28,813 nt of DNA from DATESZ01 sp035283845 (GTDB lineage: Bacteria; Desulfobacterota; Syntrophia; Syntrophales; JACQWR01): NCBI GenBank assembly GCA_035283845.1, contig DATESZ010000201.1, positions 1 through 28,813 on the forward strand. Reading direction: 5' to 3'. Below are positions 26,817 to 28,813 of the stretch, one piece after another. Within the stretch, counting starts at the first letter, position 1, and the number at the start of each line of letters is the position of its first letter. The notes under the pieces were generated by a model. The model was not told the DNA's origin. It made no database searches and was given only the letters and a program-made list of their open reading frames with translations. The translations under genes were made by a program, and so were the position numbers.

Positions 26817-27483
26817 TGTTCAAAAGTATTTCAATCTTCTTTTCTTCGAATGATCGGACTCTTATTTTAAAAACCACTCTACGACTTTGCTGGTGATCTT
26901 CTTCCCCATTATTTTTAATGAGATCTTGTTTGCCGCGGCCGCTCGCAGAAAGGACGCGGAGAAAATAGTCCTTCTTTTCATCCCCGTTATCTGAAGAACC
27001 TTTCTGGGCATCCAAAATATTGATGCATTTGCTTACAACAGCCATTGACCGATCTTGGCTAAGTTTAAGGTTATGGTCATCAGACCCCCACGAATCGGTA
27101 TGTCCTTCCACTACTACGGAGCTGACATCATCTCGGAATTCATTACTATAAATTATATTGGCTAATTTAGGTATGAAGGAATACAAAAAAGTTACGCCAG
27201 GAGGCGGGATTTCAGATCTATCAAGTTGAAATTGCAGAAGCCCTTCCGGCACCAATATAAGAAGCGCCAAGGGATCATTTGGGTACGATTCTATTTTTAC
27301 GCCTTTTGCGACAAATTCTTTCAGTTGTAGCTGCAATCTATCAAGAATTTTTATTCTTGTACCTTGACCTTCTTCGAAGGCGTTATTCATGAACGCGCAA
27401 AGAAGGAGAATAAAGATAACAGCCAAAGAGGTCATGAGATCAGTGAATGAATTGGCTATCCCAGAATCGCTGTCATCGCTCAT
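26809..27483 (-). CDS. zorB: Zorya ZorB, MotB/OmpA-like stator subunit
   Basis: 224 residues. A short cytoplasmic N-terminus leads into one transmembrane helix, NSFTDLMTSLAVIFILLLCA (about 11-30). It has an Asp (D15) at the position of the proton-carrying residue of MotB and ZorB proteins. The periplasmic part is an OmpA-like peptidoglycan-binding domain with VVEGHTDSWGSDDHNLKLSQDRSMAVV (described in two parts: EGHTDSWG and LSQDRSMAV). Together with ZorA it forms the ion-driven membrane motor of Zorya. It starts 7 bp after zorA ends. The protein looks complete. Confidence 0.92.
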   Translation of the reverse strand: MSDDSDSGIANSFTDLMTSLAVIFILLLCAFMNNAFEEGQGTRIKILDRLQLQLKEFVAKGVKIESYPNDPLALLILVPEGLLQFQLDRSEIPPPGVTFLYSFIPKLANIIYSNEFRDDVSSVVVEGHTDSWGSDDHNLKLSQDRSMAVVSKCINILDAQKGSSDNGDEKKDYFLRVLSASGRGKQDLIKNNGEEDHQQSRRVVFKIRVRSFEEKKIEILLNNA

Positions 27484-27490
27484 GTAAGAT

Positions 27491-28555
27491 TTACCTTTTG
27501 AATCTGTTTGATATTTTGTCTATTTCAGAAACAGTACCGGTTAAATCATCGAGTTTTTCGCTCAACTCTTCAATAGATGTATTTAGTTTACCTACTGCGA
27601 GGTTAACGTGCTCATTTGCAACGGTTACGGTTTTATTGAAGTGCTCTTGTGTGACTCTTGAGAATTCCTGAAGATTCTGAGATATCTGTGAAAGGATATT
27701 TGCAGCGCTGCTTTCTACGTTATGAAATGTTTTACTGTACCGTTCCATAGAGGAGTTGATGCCCTTCCAAAGATCCTGCTGTTGTTCCTGCGATGCGCTT
27801 AATTGCTGAATCTGCACTTTCGCAAACTCAGCAATTTTGTTAAATGATTCTTGCCCTTCCTTAAGTTTTTGCGATGATTCGGAAAGTGCCGACATCGTCG
27901 CATTAATTTCTTGCGAAGCATTACGAAGATCATGATTTATCTGGTTGTAACCGGTAACGTATTCCCCAAACTCTTCAACGGCCGCAACCGACGATATAAA
28001 TTTACCGGATAATCCGCCAATAAGATTTTGAAGGCCAATGACTTTGTTATCAGCATTTATACTTACGTGTAAGAGAGCAACAAGAATCGCAAGAAATGTC
28101 ATAAGCAAGCCAATACCGGTAACGATGCCAGGTATAGAATTAAAATGTCGCTTATTAAAGTTACTTCCAAGTAATAGATCTTCCGGCAGGACGTTAAGGG
28201 CGCTTTCCGTTGCCCATACTTGCTCGTCATCATTATCGGATGATGAAGATCTGTATATTAAGTTTTTTCTATATATGTTCCAAGCACCAATCAAAGAAGG
28301 AATGTCTAAGAATATTTTATGTAAACGATCAATTGCAATGGCTGCTAAGCCTTTATTTCCTTGAACCGGAAACTGCTTGCGTATTTCTTCAATATCATTA
28401 AGTAGATTATTTGAAATGGATTCCTGACGTCTTGAAAGTGATCTCAATTTTAAGATTTCCCATGATGGCCATACAACAAGGACAACAGCAGCAGCCCAAG
28501 AGAACCATGGCGCTGAAATGCCGAATAACGTTACAGAGTAGGTAAGTAAATGCAT
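27491..28555 (-). CDS. zorA: Zorya ZorA, MotA/ExbB-like motor subunit, apparently shortened internally
   Basis: 354 residues, about half of described type I ZorA proteins (roughly 700). TM1 is at about 10-32 and TM2 at about 143-164 (IPGIVTGIGLLMTFLAILVA). The third helix begins at about 178 with LIGGLSGKFISSVAAV but stops near residue 193. It runs directly into EEFGEYVTGYNQINHDLRNA and a coiled coil to the end (VTVANEHVNLAVGKLNTSIE near the C-terminus). So the second half of TM3 and the membrane-proximal part of the tail appear to be missing, while the distal tail is kept. ATG 28553-28555 has AAGGAAG upstream. The frame is intact. This may be an in-frame deletion, an unusual short form, or an assembly collapse. 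Confidence 0.85.
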   Translation of the reverse strand: MHLLTYSVTLFGISAPWFSWAAAVVLVVWPSWEILKLRSLSRRQESISNNLLNDIEEIRKQFPVQGNKGLAAIAIDRLHKIFLDIPSLIGAWNIYRKNLIYRSSSSDNDDEQVWATESALNVLPEDLLLGSNFNKRHFNSIPGIVTGIGLLMTFLAILVALLHVSINADNKVIGLQNLIGGLSGKFISSVAAVEEFGEYVTGYNQINHDLRNASQEINATMSALSESSQKLKEGQESFNKIAEFAKVQIQQLSASQEQQQDLWKGINSSMERYSKTFHNVESSAANILSQISQNLQEFSRVTQEHFNKTVTVANEHVNLAVGKLNTSIEELSEKLDDLTGTVSEIDKISNRFKR

Positions 28556-28680
28556 CCCATACTTCCTTTCACGATGGTATGTACGGATTATTTATGAATT
28601 TTTCGTTACCATCATGTACACTTACCGTCAGGGGAAATGTGGCATGTCGAACTCTTCAAGCGTTTCTGCGACCCCCCATC
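28556..28680 (-). promoter_or_regulatory. Upstream region of zorA with operator-like inverted repeat
   Basis: GATGGTA (28573-28579) and TACCATC (28607-28613) form a 7-bp inverted repeat with 27 bases between. Each half is followed by ATGTAC (28579-28584 and 28614-28619). The spacer is AT-rich and would contain the -10 region of a leftward promoter. No good -35 is seen. It could be a repressor or activator site for the Zorya operon. Confidence 0.4.
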
Positions 28681-28813
28681 GGGGCGAGCTGAGCGCGTGC
28701 CACCTAAGACGGCGTCCCTGTTGCCGTTCTTAGGCGGCTAAGCGCTCCAGCGATTGTTCGAAAGGCCACCTCCGGTGGCCTGAAGAACAGGCGCTGGCGA
28801 AGCAGCTCGCCCC
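28681..28813. repeat. Structured 133-bp element able to form a three-way junction
   Basis: The outer stem GGGGCGAGCTG (28681-28691) is exactly complementary to CAGCTCGCCCC (28803-28813). Inside are two adjacent hairpins. Arm 1 (28692-28746) has AGCGC/GCGCT, GCC/GGC, CCTAAGA/TCTTAGG and CGGC/GCCG. Arm 2 (28747-28797) has CCAGCG/CGCTGG, TGTTC/GAACA and AGGCCACC/GGTGGCCT with a 3-base loop. This is too regular to be chance. It could be a mobile-element end, a REP/MITE unit or a structured RNA. The window stops exactly at its last base. Confidence 0.7.

Noticed and set aside
28681..28813. tRNA or integron attC site in the structured right end
   Set aside because: GTTCGAAA resembles a T-loop, but there is no acceptor or anticodon arm of the right size and no CCA end. 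The GTTRRRY core sites of attC are also absent.
1..28813. CRISPR array, rRNA or tRNA genes
   Set aside because: No regularly spaced direct repeats and no recognisable rRNA or cloverleaf sequence were seen when reading either strand.

Overview
The window looks like a chromosome segment from a Deltaproteobacterium (Desulfobacterota), probably a Syntrophales-like anaerobe. This is inferred from the ileS-lspA, his, dnaG-rpoD, multihaem cytochrome/ferredoxin/NrfD and lactate-dehydrogenase-like mdh gene set and from the protein sequences themselves. No database search was possible. A housekeeping core (about 6.4-21.8 kb) lies between two stretches of phage-defence-type genes, both of which carry signs of decay.

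Left accessory region (1-6.1 kb, + strand). It holds the C-terminal 1232 residues of a large superfamily 2 helicase of the DUF1998 kind (MrfA/DruE-like) whose start lies outside the window. Next is a UvrD/Rep-like superfamily 1 helicase with a RelE/ParE-like N-terminal domain, then a small zinc-ribbon gene broken by a frameshift. The close tandem order suggests one nucleic-acid-processing or defence module.

Core (6.4-21.8 kb). ileS and lspA are followed by a convergent small membrane/coiled-coil gene. A partial histidine operon comes next (hisI, hisG long form, hisB, a putative exported protein, hisA; no hisH or hisF here), then a HIT-family gene, dnaG and rpoD. The sigma factor is normal through region 4.1, but its region 4.2 helix-turn-helix is strongly altered. 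A repeat of about 104 bp occurs twice in opposite orientation (10061-10164 and 17811-17914), bracketing his-dnaG-rpoD. Then come a tetrahaem cytochrome c, a Tat-exported 4x[4Fe-4S] protein and an NrfD-type membrane subunit, which together suggest a quinone-linked electron-transfer complex, followed by malate dehydrogenase.

Right accessory region (21.8-28.8 kb, - strand). This is a recognisable type I Zorya anti-phage operon, zorA-zorB-zorC-zorD, with overlapping or nearly overlapping genes. ZorB, ZorC and ZorD look complete. ZorA is only 354 residues: its third membrane helix runs straight into the distal tail coiled coil, as if about half the protein had been removed in frame. Downstream of zorD is a remnant of an OLD-like P-loop ATPase. 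Upstream of zorA, the last 133 bp of the window fold on paper into a three-way junction closed by an 11-bp perfect inverted repeat that ends exactly at the window edge.
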